From Styela clava (lineage: Eukaryota; Chordata; Ascidiacea; Stolidobranchia; Styelidae): a DNA stretch of 64,000 nt. Location: NCBI RefSeq assembly GCF_964204865.1, contig NC_135254.1, forward strand, positions 11,661,001 through 11,725,000, written 5' to 3'. The position numbers and the translations under genes were made by a program. The notes under the pieces are model-generated. The model saw nothing but the letters and a program-made list of their open reading frames with translations, made no database searches and was not told the origin of the DNA. Below, in pieces: positions 50,532 to 63,300 of this stretch (its first letter is position 1; every line of letters begins with the position of its first letter).

Positions 50532-50741
50532 GGAGATAGTGGGGGTCCACTCATGTGTCAGAAGTGTTCGTCTTGCAGATGGTATTTAGCTGGGATTGTC
50601 TCTTTCGGCCTCACCGATTGCACAACATGGGGCGTTCCAAGCATATACACAAAGGTGACAGATTACGAGATATGGATCCGCACTATTACACAAGAATCAG
50701 CAAGTTCCCCTACCTGCAACTATAATGGAGGGATCCCTTAA
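50532..50741 (+). pseudogene. Orphan last exon of protease gene 4
   Basis: A copy of exon 9 of gene 4 (39387-39596), with its acceptor TTTCAG, the GDSGGP motif, CxxC and stop codon, and one visible residue change (Ala to Gly third from the end). The first eight exons are absent because the duplication breakpoint lies in intron 8. It could be used only as a distant alternative terminal exon of gene 4, over 11 kb downstream and beyond gene 5. Confidence 0.85.
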
Positions 50742-51519
50742 AAATGATATAGTTGTACACTGACATTTCGTAAAATTTTAAGCAGTACTCAGCAGCAATT
50801 CAAGATAATTTAATTAAAATTTGTTGTAACTTTTTAGGAATTTAGTTTTATTCAACTAAAAAATAATTCATGTGCTTTGATATATAAAAATTTTGCATGC
50901 ATTTCTGAAAGACGAAATATCAAATTATCGGTATCAGATTCATTAACCCCTATTAAAAGCGTTTTGGAAATTTAAAATGAAAGGTAATACAGATTTGCTT
51001 ATGCAGGAAGAAATAACTAATACTATTTTACCAGTATTGTTTTGTTATCTTGTACCACGCATCAGCCGATAATAGATAATGGTCCAATTGAAACACCATG
51101 ACAGAAAAAAATCACATATATATTGTATAATTCTAAATTTAAATATTAAATTGTAATAGTTTGATACCAAAACGGCGAGGACAGTCAGACAAATGTACGG
51201 ACTTTGACGTATCGGTAGGAAGTCATAGGCATACGACATAGGTCAAAATATGTGGGGAGCTGCGAAAATTATTATGTGGTCAATACGGAAACTCGTTCAA
51301 GAGCAATGATCCATATCAATTATAAGCAAGCAACCTCGAATGCAATCAAAATCTATAACTTGATTTAAGGTAGGTAACAGCAAAGTTTCCACATTTTTAT
51401 TAATATAAAAAGTGCACAGTTGGTTTCTTCTATTCAAATATTTTTAATACAAGTAAAATAATATAAATACTTCACAGCATCATAATCTACATATAAGTAA
51501 TACAATTTAAACTCACGGT

Positions 51520-54500
51520 ATGAATTCAAGCATGAAAAAATTGTTGCATCTGCATCTCCTATTTTGGGTGAAATTTGGTAAGTAAATATTAAATCATTTT
51601 TGTTTAGGATTCATTATATGTTTAATGCAAGAATCAACAATTTAAAATGATAAGAAAACGTGCTATGCAATCTAATGATCAACTATAATATATGGTGCTT
51701 GGTTAGTTTTATAGATTTTTATCTCTATGGCAATACGTTAAATTAAAACAAATCTCAAATCAATGTCAGATTTTTAGGCAATAATGATCATAAAAATTTC
51801 AAAGGATTTTGTCAAGATATCAACCAAGCAAATGCTTTATTTACCTGTACTGATGGAACGGTTATCTCTAATGAAAAACGGTGCAATGGAAAATACGAAT
51901 GTGAGGGAAGAGAGGACGAAAAAAATTGTGGTATGACCAATGGACTTACTTGCATCATTTCTTTTGTTTAAACTATGACGTAAACTGTGAAAATCAATTT
52001 TATCTGCTTCTCGAAGAGTATTTTGAATCTTATATTCAAGCTCACTGACATAAGTTAATGAAAATAATAATCTTCGTCATTTTATAAATCTTTATTCGAG
52101 ACTTTCAAAAATGTGGGAAAGTGGAAGCTGGGGAAGCACATCATAGTATGGTTGAAACGAAGAAATTATCGGGAAGAATTGTTGGAGGCGAAGATTCACC
52201 TGATGGTGCGTGGCCTTGGCAAGCTATAATAACGAGATATTCAAGTAAGAAGCGTGGTGGAACGCCGATTGTAAGTATAACGTATAAATTTAATGATTGT
52301 TTTCAAAAATTACCGAAACTTTGAAAAAGTTAAACAACCAAAACCCGAGAAAATGAGTTGAACTTGTTATTGTTGCATATTATCCACTCGTGGTAAAATA
52401 TACTTAGCAGAAGTCGATTTAAGTAGAGTTTACAAAAATCAATGACATACATTCCATTCATTTTTTACAATACAATATTGTTGAGGGTATGAAAGACCGA
52501 TCTGACTGATACGCTAACTACTAATCTGCATTCTTACGGGCAAAAACAGTATAATATACATATTGTTCTTCAATTTTTCAATACTGACGATGCAATTCAG
52601 ATGTTCAGCAAGTGGTATATTAAAGGCGGCGGATCCTTGATTGGCAGTAAATGGGTGATGACTGCGGCGCATTTATTTGGAACAGACGACAACTCACAAG
52701 TATGGCTTTCAGACTACGCTGTCACGCTAGGTGAGAAAATTATTAAATGCACGGGTTCATAATTGTCTCAAAAAATTATAAATGCGGCATCAAGGATTTT
52801 CTATAACATATCATAGTGAAATTTAAGTAAACATATATATATATATAAATATATATTTCAAAATTCAGGTATGTCTGAGAGACCAAATACCAATATGGGG
52901 GTCGCAGATTTTGTTCAGATGTTTGCACTGCAAGATGTGTATATCCATCCAAACTATTCGTATGGAGTTCTTGACAACGACATCGCATTGGTAAGCTAGA
53001 GATATTTACCGTAAAGTAAAAAAGATTCTTTTGTTGGTTAAATTAATACTGATCTGGATTACTGTGCCTTGTCTTCCATTTTGGAGTGAATTCTGTTAGA
53101 TCTTTGTGTACACTTACACTGCAGTAGAGTTTATGCAAAGATTTTTATGAAAATATTGCATTCTGCTAGTCTCGCAAAATAGAGCATTCAAAACATAAAA
53201 TCATCACAATCATGCAATATGCTTCATGTGTCATTAAAATCCAAAATTGATGCTCTATAAAAATATTTTTGGATAACTTTTGTGAACAATATTAGATTTT
53301 ATTCATTGATCAGATGTACTTGTTTAAAGCGGTCTATATATCAATGCTTTGGTAATCCCTAGTAACTGACATATTAGATTGATTAACCAGTTAGAACAGA
53401 ATTGTATTGAGAGTCAATTGATTTTACTTTTCAACTCTCCCAAATCTCCAAGATAGTACATATGCAAACTCCGATTAGCAATCAAAATTACAAAGATAAA
53501 AAGCATTATATTATTGATATTTCACAGATAAAGCTTGGAGCTAGAATAAACTCAGAATCACTAGCGATTAACGAAAGCGATGCAAATGGTGTAACCTTTA
53601 CGTATCATGTGAGGCCAGTGTGTTTACCCTGTCGGGATGAAGACCCAAACGGTGAATCAAAGGATGAGAGCTGCCAGCCTGAGGATATCAATGGTTTGTC
53701 AAGGTTTTATTTGTATAAATGAATGGACGTGTGTTTGCAAGGTTAGAAAAATGTGTATTTTCCAATGGCCACAAGTGCACAAAATCTTTTAGTATATATT
53801 ATTGGTTAGAATTTATTTGACATTCTTTTTATGAATGTGTTGTTTCTACATTAGAATCTGAACTGCTAGCTGCTGGTGAAAAAGTTATTGTCACTGGATT
53901 TGGCAACATCAAAGGAACAGATCTAACACAAAGAAGACAACAATTTCAAATTCCGGATCGTCTCCAATATGCCGAACTGAAGCTTGTAGATCAGTACACG
54001 TAAAAAAAAATTCTAGTTGCAAAATTTCAATTAATATGGTCATGAAAAGTTATTACAGCCAATTACAAGCCTTCGTACTATCACAAACCAGCGAGCATAT
54101 TCAATACAATCCCAAGTAGTGAGAAATTAAGATAGTCTATTTGAAATGTAGAAATCTTTTTTACGGCACTTTTTCTGTGTAGTAATAGGTTCTGCACTAT
54201 AGCTTTAATATGTATATTTTATTTCCAAAGATTGAGTTTTTATGTTTCTGTCACATAGATGCTGGCTAGGAATCCAAAATATAAACAAACTTACCCATGG
54301 AAATATCAGATATTCTGACAATTTTATTTGCTGCAACCCCGCGAAGGTTAAAAAGAGTATCGATGCTTGTCAGGGAGACAGTGGAGGACCTTTGGTTAAA
54401 AAGGTGAGCCTGGGATACTCACAATTGATGTAATTTTGAAAATTCGATATATTAGTACACTGCGGTATTACTTGACTACATGAGAATGCAGCAATTTTTC

Positions 54501-54903
54501 ACAAATTTAACCAAATTAGCAACTTTTAATTTTGATGTTTGATGGAGAGTATCAATAAATGCACAAATGTATTAGATTTTCTTTCATTCTAAACCCTTCC
54601 TACGTTGGTATGCTGGAATAACGAATCTCTCTACGTTATTACGATCGTAATTATCAAATTGACTAAATAAATTTCAGAGAAAGTTTACTTCCTTAGCCTA
54701 CTATCTTGAACGAATACAAAGTTAACTGCAAACTTCAAATTTCACGTATATATAAATAGGTGACGAACTCTGAAACGAGTCAATCTCGTTGGTTTCAAGT
54801 TGGAATCGTGAGTTTTGGATACGGATGTGCACTCAACTATCCTGGATATTATATTAACGTTGTGAAATATACAGGATGGATAAACACTATCATGGATTCA
54901 TAG
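51520..54903 (+). CDS. Protease gene 6: LDLa-chymotrypsin-fold serine protease (copy B of gene 5)
   Basis: Exons 51520-51577, 51778-51930, 52101-52270, 52601-52730, 52869-52990, 53528-53693, 53855-53999, 54259-54403 and 54760-54903 match gene 5 in length and phase and encode 410 codons. I see three amino-acid differences from gene 5: Ala to Thr in the propeptide, Asn to Lys in the SSxK loop after WPWQAII, and Tyr to Ser in the last exon. Triad, Asp189, activation site and the missing disulfides are unchanged, so the function should be equivalent. Its upstream flank is also duplicated, so it carries the same presumed promoter. AATAAA at 55023-55028. Confidence 0.9.
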
Positions 54904-57316
54904 GCTGCAATCATAACTACTTGGACTTGAAGTCCGGAGTTTGTTTAACTTTGTCATTGATGAATGATTTGACTATTTTGTAATTTGTAGATAGTATATA
55001 TATGAAATCATTTGGTTCAATGAATAAACGTCTCATGATGATAGTTTTAAATATTAAAACAATTTTCAGCGTTTTGTCTTTAATTCTGTGACAATAAGAT
55101 GATAGTACACATAGTTGAAGATATTAAAAAACGTAATGTTCAGTATAATCTCATAATGGGTATTCGATTCGTAAATCAAATATTATATTCCATTGAGAGC
55201 TTGGTTGTAAGATCTTTGAAATTGAAAAATACATTTATTCTCCATGTTTTTGATGATATACTTACACGGCAATTAAAAATTAAATCATTTTGACAACATA
55301 TGCCTTCCAAACGCTGCAATATATAGTTGATGCATCTATAATTTATTTGCAGCGAATATCTAAATTTGACGACGCTATAGATGATACGTCATTGGTTTGA
55401 TTTAAATTCCAGCTAAACAATACATTATAGAGATTGTTTTTTAGTTTTTTCTCCGACAAAGGACAAGTTAGCAAGGCATATATATATTTTAGGTAGAAGG
55501 TCGGTTGATGGCTGTTTATGGGAATGCAGAATGAACATGCTGCAGTGTGAAACAGTTAACGTCGTGAGAAATTTATTTCTGAGTGGTACAGATCAACACA
55601 AAGGCATTTGAAGCCAGTTGCGTTATTTTTTGAACTGTGAAAATTATGTAGGTATTATGCTGATCAGTGTTAGTTCAAGATGTACCATTTCGGGCATACT
55701 TTTATTGTTTCCTACCTCATGAACTAGGAAAAAGTGGGGAAGGTTGAGACACTTTTTTCTTTTGGATTTTGTGAGCTACGTAATTTTCACATTCATTTGA
55801 AATTGTGTCTGTAGTATTTACCCCAGCGACTGAAAAATTTCCCAGTAAAACGCACATTACCACCAAAAGTATTTCAGATCTTTTTTTAAAAAATTCCCCA
55901 AAACAAATTTTCTGTATTGGCAACATAAAACCACTTCGGGGACATTCGTATCTGAAGATTTTGCATTGTAGACTTACTTGTTGAATATTTTAGATCCCTA
56001 TTATTAAATCTGAAATGAAATCATTGTTTTACCGTTGAATTATGCCTAATTTTAACCAATTGAAAATGAGTTCGAAACTTCCATTATCGACGATGACTGT
56101 TCTTTGTTAAAAAGGCCATAAACATCAAATACGGGGTTTGAGTGCTGTTTAAAACGAACAAATAACAATGGTGGGACTTCATCAATCAAACAATTGTTCA
56201 CTGCCTCCACTAAAACAAAACCAACATAATATATATTACCAAGTATAATTTCTAATTCCGACCAAAGACAAAATATTTCCTTTTTGAATCTGAATCACTC
56301 TGAAAATTTTTTTTGAATCTAGAATATATTTTATACTGGACCATTGGAAGATACTTTATCACCACAAGAAGATACTTTAATATCACACAAAACTATATCA
56401 AAAACAAAACTATCTATATGCCTCTAAGCACTTAATGGATCAAACACTATCAAATTGTGCCCAGTGGAGCAGGTCCCACTGAACCCCGTTTCATTGTTTT
56501 CCATAGGAAAAAATATTATCAGACCATTCCACGTAGAGATTAGGAAAACACATCTCCTCGCCAACGTTATGAATATTTCACAGTGGACTAAAGCTAAAAA
56601 AATACCAAACAGTGGTTTGTCCTCATGAAAGCCTAAAGTAGAAAAATAAAACTGTGATGGCCAAAACCAATTTCATCTCATTGCTTGCGTCGCTCTGCAC
56701 GGTCGCTGCCCGTTTGCTGACGCTGTCAGTTATGTTGTAACTTGCCGAAAGGCGGATTCAAATATCAAACCGCGGACCTGATTCAGGATATAGTATGAGT
56801 ATGAGAGTTGAATTTTCACTGTTCCCACTTTCCCCTACTGCATTTAATAACAAAGAATACCTTAAAATTTTGGCGCTCCTGAAGTATGTGCACCAATAGG
56901 GCGCACAACCTAAACCCCAACCTCGTACAACTACTATGTTCAGGTTGTGCGCCATCTTGGTGCACATATTTCTGGAAGTTGAAAATTTAAATTGATAAAA
57001 TTCCACATAAAATCTGACTACAGTATTTAAAAACAGCTTGAATAGCCTAAACATAAGCTTTTACTGATTAAACCTTAACTGTAAACACGGAGCGAATGAA
57101 CGAAGACGCCGGCTCATTATGGAGTAGTGCAAAAACCCGGATAAAAGGTAAGGGAAGATTTTGTTAAATTCACCTTGTTAACTGTCTCAATTCAGTTCCA
57201 GCCCCGAAAGATAATTACAATATCTTATTTGCATTATTATTGTACATGATAATAAAAATCAGATTTTATTTACAGTTTCATTTCAGCATAATAGTCATCT
57301 GTACGACAATCACTCT
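54904..57316. other. Convergent intergenic region, unit B
   Basis: Counterpart of 43756-46257, lacking ~80 bases near 55655. No supported gene. The palindromic element lies at 56886-56967. Confidence 0.5.
56886..56967. repeat. Palindromic hairpin element, unit B
   Basis: Copy of 45827-45908. The 26-base arms are unchanged; a few loop bases differ (CCTCGTACAA versus ACTTGGTACA). Confidence 0.65.
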
Positions 57317-60300
57317 TTATTTGTCACAATAATCGAAAAAATCCGGACAGCAATCTCCTCTGCTCTGGCAAGACAAGTCACATGAGCAAATTTCCCCACG
57401 AGACAAGCATTTTTCGGAACAAGTCATGCCAGAAACTTAAAATAAAATGGGAAGTAATTAACTTGAAAGACTTAAAACGAAAAGAACATAAATTTGCGGC
57501 AAAATGAGTTGCATAAATGAATGTAAAATCGGGAGATCCCAGCATAAATCATGACTTTTCAAATTTATTAAATGTATAGACTGTTGTATGTTGGCTAGTT
57601 TTAAATTTTATCTATGAAATTAGGATAATAATATTCATTGTTACGTGCCGAAATGTACTGTTATGTACTGTGGTACATGAATTCATAGACGCAAACCAGA
57701 TCGACGTAAAACCTACGTTATAACACATATTACTTAATGAAAAAGTCTCAAATATAAAACGAAAGAACAAATAAATCAAAAATAGACTTAAAAATGGGAT
57801 AAAATGGCGAATAAATTGTATAAGTGAATAATTTTACTAAGAAAATATTTTCCCGATACACCACCAAGGTCTCATTATAATCTACTCACCACATGCATAC
57901 TTCCTGTAATCGCTTGACCATACATTTAAACCTTGGCATGTTATCGTTGGTTGCAAACCAGGACCAAGAACTTGAGTCTCAATTTGGCAAATTATTTCCA
58001 GTTCGTGACCAACAGCAAATTCTACACCGTTCAAACTTTCCCCTGCATGACCCCGTACTGTAACGTTACCATCCAAAATAGCGCTGTTTATCCAACATCC
58101 AACCGCTGAAATGAACATTTACAGTAATTCACGTTAAATATTAATATCGGACATTCAATGGTGGACTTCATGAAATTTTAGCAACAGGTTGTTTTCGTAT
58201 CGAATTTTGTGTTTGTATTTTGTATTTTTTTTATCGAACAACAACAGGTTCCATCATTTCCGAAAAACAGGCTGAACAAATAGCAAAACAATATCGGATT
58301 CGCTGATTAGCAGGACATTCCAAGAATATCCGTGCGAACCTGTTATCTTTATTATTGTTTTGTTAGCATATTTACAACAAGATATTTGAAATAATTAAAA
58401 TTAATTTGAAATTCAATTTTTAATCACACAAATGTGAAAGAAGACAAATTCTATTTAGAGGGGCAGATTAACGCCACAATTCCATTTACATAAAGCAGGC
58501 GATATAATCAGAATTCAGCCATTAATCGAATTTACGGTATGGTTGAATATCACTATCCTCGATGAAGGTTTATAAATGGCATCAATAAATAAATTTTTAT
58601 TCTTTAAATGATGACTATTATTTACTTAACTCACGCTCGCATGAAACTTTCTCATTCCAACTTCCGTCTTCTAAACATTTGATTTGATTACTGCCAGAAT
58701 GTCTGTGATTAGGCGGGCAATTAGGATACAGCGTCTCGTCTGGATAGAAAACTTTTGCCCGACTGTTAAGGATCATGGTTCCGCGTTCAACAGATGAAGG
58801 AATTCCACATACTTGCACTGAAATAATGATAAAAACAAAGCGCCACTTCACATAAAAGATACACAATTAATAGACTTGAGAAGCTTTAGTTCATTATTGG
58901 CTGAAATAATTCTAATATGATTCTCTTTTATTTATTTACGTCCCATATATTTTGTATCCATTAAACGTGCATAGGTCACGGAATTATAAAGTACGTTAAA
59001 ACATTTAAAAATTTAAAAAACAATAATGTCCACCTTCTATATATTATTAAAATCCCAAAAATCATTTTTAATAATCATTATTTTTTATATATATTGTCGA
59101 AGAACGCTGCGTGTAAAATCCACGCTTTTGCAATAATAAATTTGTCATCGAATTTTTTCGGCAACTTTTTTGTAAACACGTTTGTGATTACAGGTAAGGG
59201 TGAGTTTTAAAAGAATGTAAAAGTAATAGAGGGCGAAAATATTTTTTTACTGTAGTGTACAGCCGTATTCTGGTGATTTTGAATATTGCAGATTTTTAAT
59301 TTTATACTAGAATTTGAAATGTTTTTTATTTGTAGTATTATTATACATTATATTTTACTGAATCAATCGATACCGCATTTGAAATCATCCACCGGTGGAT
59401 TCCAGTTTTCATTTTCCAGACAAACACTCGAATTAATCAGTTTTTGCAAGCTACGAGAAAATGCGTGTTTGGTGTTATTGACGCACGACATCTGGAGGAT
59501 ATCGCCGACTTCGTAAGAATCTATGGTTTGCCTTGGTGCTATGACTTTTATTCCTTCGGATAAATTTGTTAAAGAAAGTTGACATCCCATACCTGAAAAA
59601 GTATAAAATTTTATAAAAAATTATTGCTAATTATAAATATAATATGATTTAATTAGAATTTGATTCACATATACAATTCAAATAACCGTTACTGCCATTA
59701 CTATAAAACACTTACGTTCACAACGAGGTAGTTCTGACCAATTTTCATTGGCAAGACACGTTATGATATTGCGACCTACAATACGAAATCCTTGTTGACA
59801 TCCAACTATCAAACTATCTCCCAAGAGATATAATAGATGTTTTTCAATATCACCTATTGTCATATGGTCTTTGAGTACGGGGTAGTCGCATCTCACGACG
59901 GGTGGGAGTTCCTCTAAAAATAGTTAGTTTCTATGAGAAAGTGAAAAGCTCAATTCTTATAGTTATGAAGTCAATTTTTGTAATAGTTTACCATGTAAAA
60001 TATTTAATCATCTTCATAAATTATGAACACACAATAATAAAGTATACATTATAGTGTTGTACGTTTATTTTATCTTTATGGAACTCTTCATACGCTGGGC
60101 TTATCATGGAACCTCAATTACCAATCATACAAACACACCCATCATTATCAAATATTTTGGTATCAGACACTTAAACAACAACAATGAAAAGTCACAAAAA
60201 TGAAAATGCAAGAATACTATTCGCGCGATTTCTGTTAAAGCAGAAAAATGTTGCTCCACACAATCGATTCAAAACTGAGAAATTCACACAGGACCCCTAT

Positions 60301-63300
60301 AGGCCGCCGAACACCAATAATTGTTTTGCGAACACTAGGTTTTAGAGAAATCTCGGATAAAGAGCACTAGTATACATGAATATTACCTGTTGCCATTTCT
60401 ACGCATCTTGGAAGAGTAGACCAAGTACTGTCTTCCCGGCATATTATGCTAGGGGGGCCAGCTAGTGTATAACCAGGATCACACGATGGTTGAAAAGTCT
60501 CTCCCACATTATACGAAATACGTTCTTCTGTGGATAAATCTCTGAGTTTCATAGAGATGGATATATCTGGATAATCACAACCTGATTGACTCGGAAGTGC
60601 TGTTGTTAATGAAGATAATCGATAGTTTGAATGACTTCCATTCGCTCTGTTATTAGCTTTAGTTCTACAATATAGTTGTAAAGGTTGGATTTAATTAGGT
60701 TTGCTATTGAATAGGTAGTAACCACTAGAGATAGAACATAATTCCGAAGTAGAAATTACCTCCACAGAAAACATCGTCAAACGTGGGTGTCCAGAGTCCA
60801 CCATAATCGCATTCGATAGTTGGTGGATCAAAAGGAATTTCATTTTGGAAAATTTGTTCACCATCTCCACATTCTAGAGTAACTGTATCACCAACGTTAA
60901 AGGTTTTTAAATACAATGAAATCGGCGAGTATCCGCTAACTGTCACTCCTTCAGGCAGAACATATTGGTCCAATTGACATATATTTCCTGTTAGGAAAAT
61001 AAAAAAATTATGCACGACTAAGTGGAATATTAAATATTAACAACCTATGCGGTGGTACGAGGCAAAAAAGCTTGAGTTCATTTTTTTGGTTCCAATATGT
61101 TGTGCTATATAAAATGTGCTGCAGGATAAGGCTTCGAAAGCTTAGAGAGAGAGGCTCCAATCTGATTAAAGACAAACAAGACCCGTTTTGCAAATATTTG
61201 GTTTCATGGGACACGATAATCCAGACAAAAATATTCCAATTTGCTTAACCTCTGCCACGCTTGTATGCCCTTCTTTTTGAAAAGCAAACTCGGTTCTCCA
61301 GCACCTTACCGGTACCGGTGTTTGCTGTGGAGTTGGGGTTTGATTTGTATTTGAAGCTTTTCAAGGATTAAATAATGTTCTTCAGTGTAAGTGAGATAGG
61401 CAATCGGGTGTACCACGTTTTGCAATTGGACCTTTGTGTCGATATATTTGATATAATATCTTGTTATTCGCATTACATCAATACATCCAGCTATCAGACT
61501 GAAATTGAGGCATTTGACAAAGACAAGGTTTTGATAATTTCAACTAGTAAATGTGGTTGCTATAGTTGTGCTCACATTAGGCTGCGCACGACTGTTTTGT
61601 GAAACTTACTTATGCACCCTTTGTTTCCCTGTGTCCAGGTTGCGTCTCCCGTACACACAGTCGTTTCTTCACCAAACAATTCGAAACCGTCGAGGCATCG
61701 AAACGTAGCAGCTTCTCCTGGTCTCCAAAATGACTTTTCTTCTAGCAAGTATCCTCTTATTGGTGGTATTGGATTAAAGCATTTAATTTCTGAATAAAAT
61801 TAATTGCAAAATTAATTAGTGGTATCACAGGAACACTTGACTATACCAAAGGTGTTTGTTTGTTTAAATAGATTAGTTTTATGCATGGATTTCAGAAAAT
61901 TTTGAATTTTAAAATATGTGGATAAAGTTGCTGCTGCTAAATATATAAAATATAAGTTGCTTTTAGATAAAAATATGTTCGGGGTCTCGTGTTGTTCCGC
62001 ACGACAATGACTCTAGTGGGGGTTTTGTAACAACTTTTGCATATGTTATTCCTGCCCTGATCACGTCATCGTTGGACGTTGTCCAGCACCAAAAAAATCA
62101 CTCAGTTGCTCAGATGAAGCTTTCGTGAACGTTCATTGGTGGAAATTGGTATATCGCGTTAATTCTATATTTATTTTGACCTGGACGCCAATATGAGAGA
62201 TGTCCCTGACGTTAGGGAGCTGACTTCGATGACCGTATGGTCGTAACGCTCCCTAAACGACACGAAACTTTTATACTGCAGTATGTTATATCAACCTTCA
62301 GAAGAATGTTCCATGTTACAAAAAGAAACCAACAACTTTACGTCATTATAATAACTATAACTATCTCCAATATTAGTCTCACCGGTTTCACACAGACGTC
62401 CAGAATATCCCTGTGAACAAACACACTCAAAGTCATCAACAAGTGGGGAACAAGTTCCGCCGTTCTGACAGCGATTGTTGTGACACGGATTAAAAATCTC
62501 TGTTCAAAACAACATAGCAATGCTCAAATATATGAACACAAAGACCTAACCAAAATATTCAAACACAATTTCTCCAAAAATCATATTCTGAAGGAGGCTG
62601 GAACAGCTACCGTACCGTACTTACCGGTAGCGGTACTGATACGCGAGCTATCCCAGGTCACGTTACGGTGATGATTCATGCGTCTACTCCCAACGTGAAT
62701 CGAAATATCAAATGATTCGAGTAACCACGGACAGTCTAACGTATCGTCACTAAAAACTTCCGGCTTTCGCTGAGCCCGATATCCGGTGGTTGAGATGGAG
62801 AAGCCGCCATACAGTGCGCAATTTTTAATTTAAAATACGTCATTAAACCAAAACTTCAAATTAGAAAACGAATCCCCTAGAGCTCACAGAAATTTTTGTA
62901 TAAAAAGTAATAGCCTTTGACATCAACAATTAGCAACGACAACAATTTCTTACCACTAAAAATTTGAAAGCAATTGGCCCAGTAGTGAAATAGAAGCGAT
63001 TTTTTACCACACAAGAAGAAAAAGAAGAAGGATTCTAACAACAACAACATAATAACAAAACCATCCACAGATCCACTTCGTAGGTGATAAAGTAAAGCAG
63101 TACGAAAAAATGGTACTGATGTGATATATGGACAATTTTAATGTTGTTCTAAGGTTAAAAAATCACTATGCTAAGAAATGATCATAAGTTTATCGGCAGT
63201 AAATCATAATCGCTGAATAGAATAATCATAGAAAAGTTAGTATATGAGGTCCACTGACAAATATTTATGATATTTATTTGCCGAATTTCACAAATATTCA

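Larger units (their letters stand above)
50428..61200. repeat. Recent ~11 kb tandem duplication, unit B
   Basis: Near-identical counterpart of 39283-50310. Its right end (CAAATATTTG at 61200) is followed by unique DNA that continues the sushi gene. Unit B is therefore contiguous with the complete gene on the right, while unit A is contiguous with gene 4 on the left: the geometry of a simple head-to-tail duplication. Confidence 0.9.
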
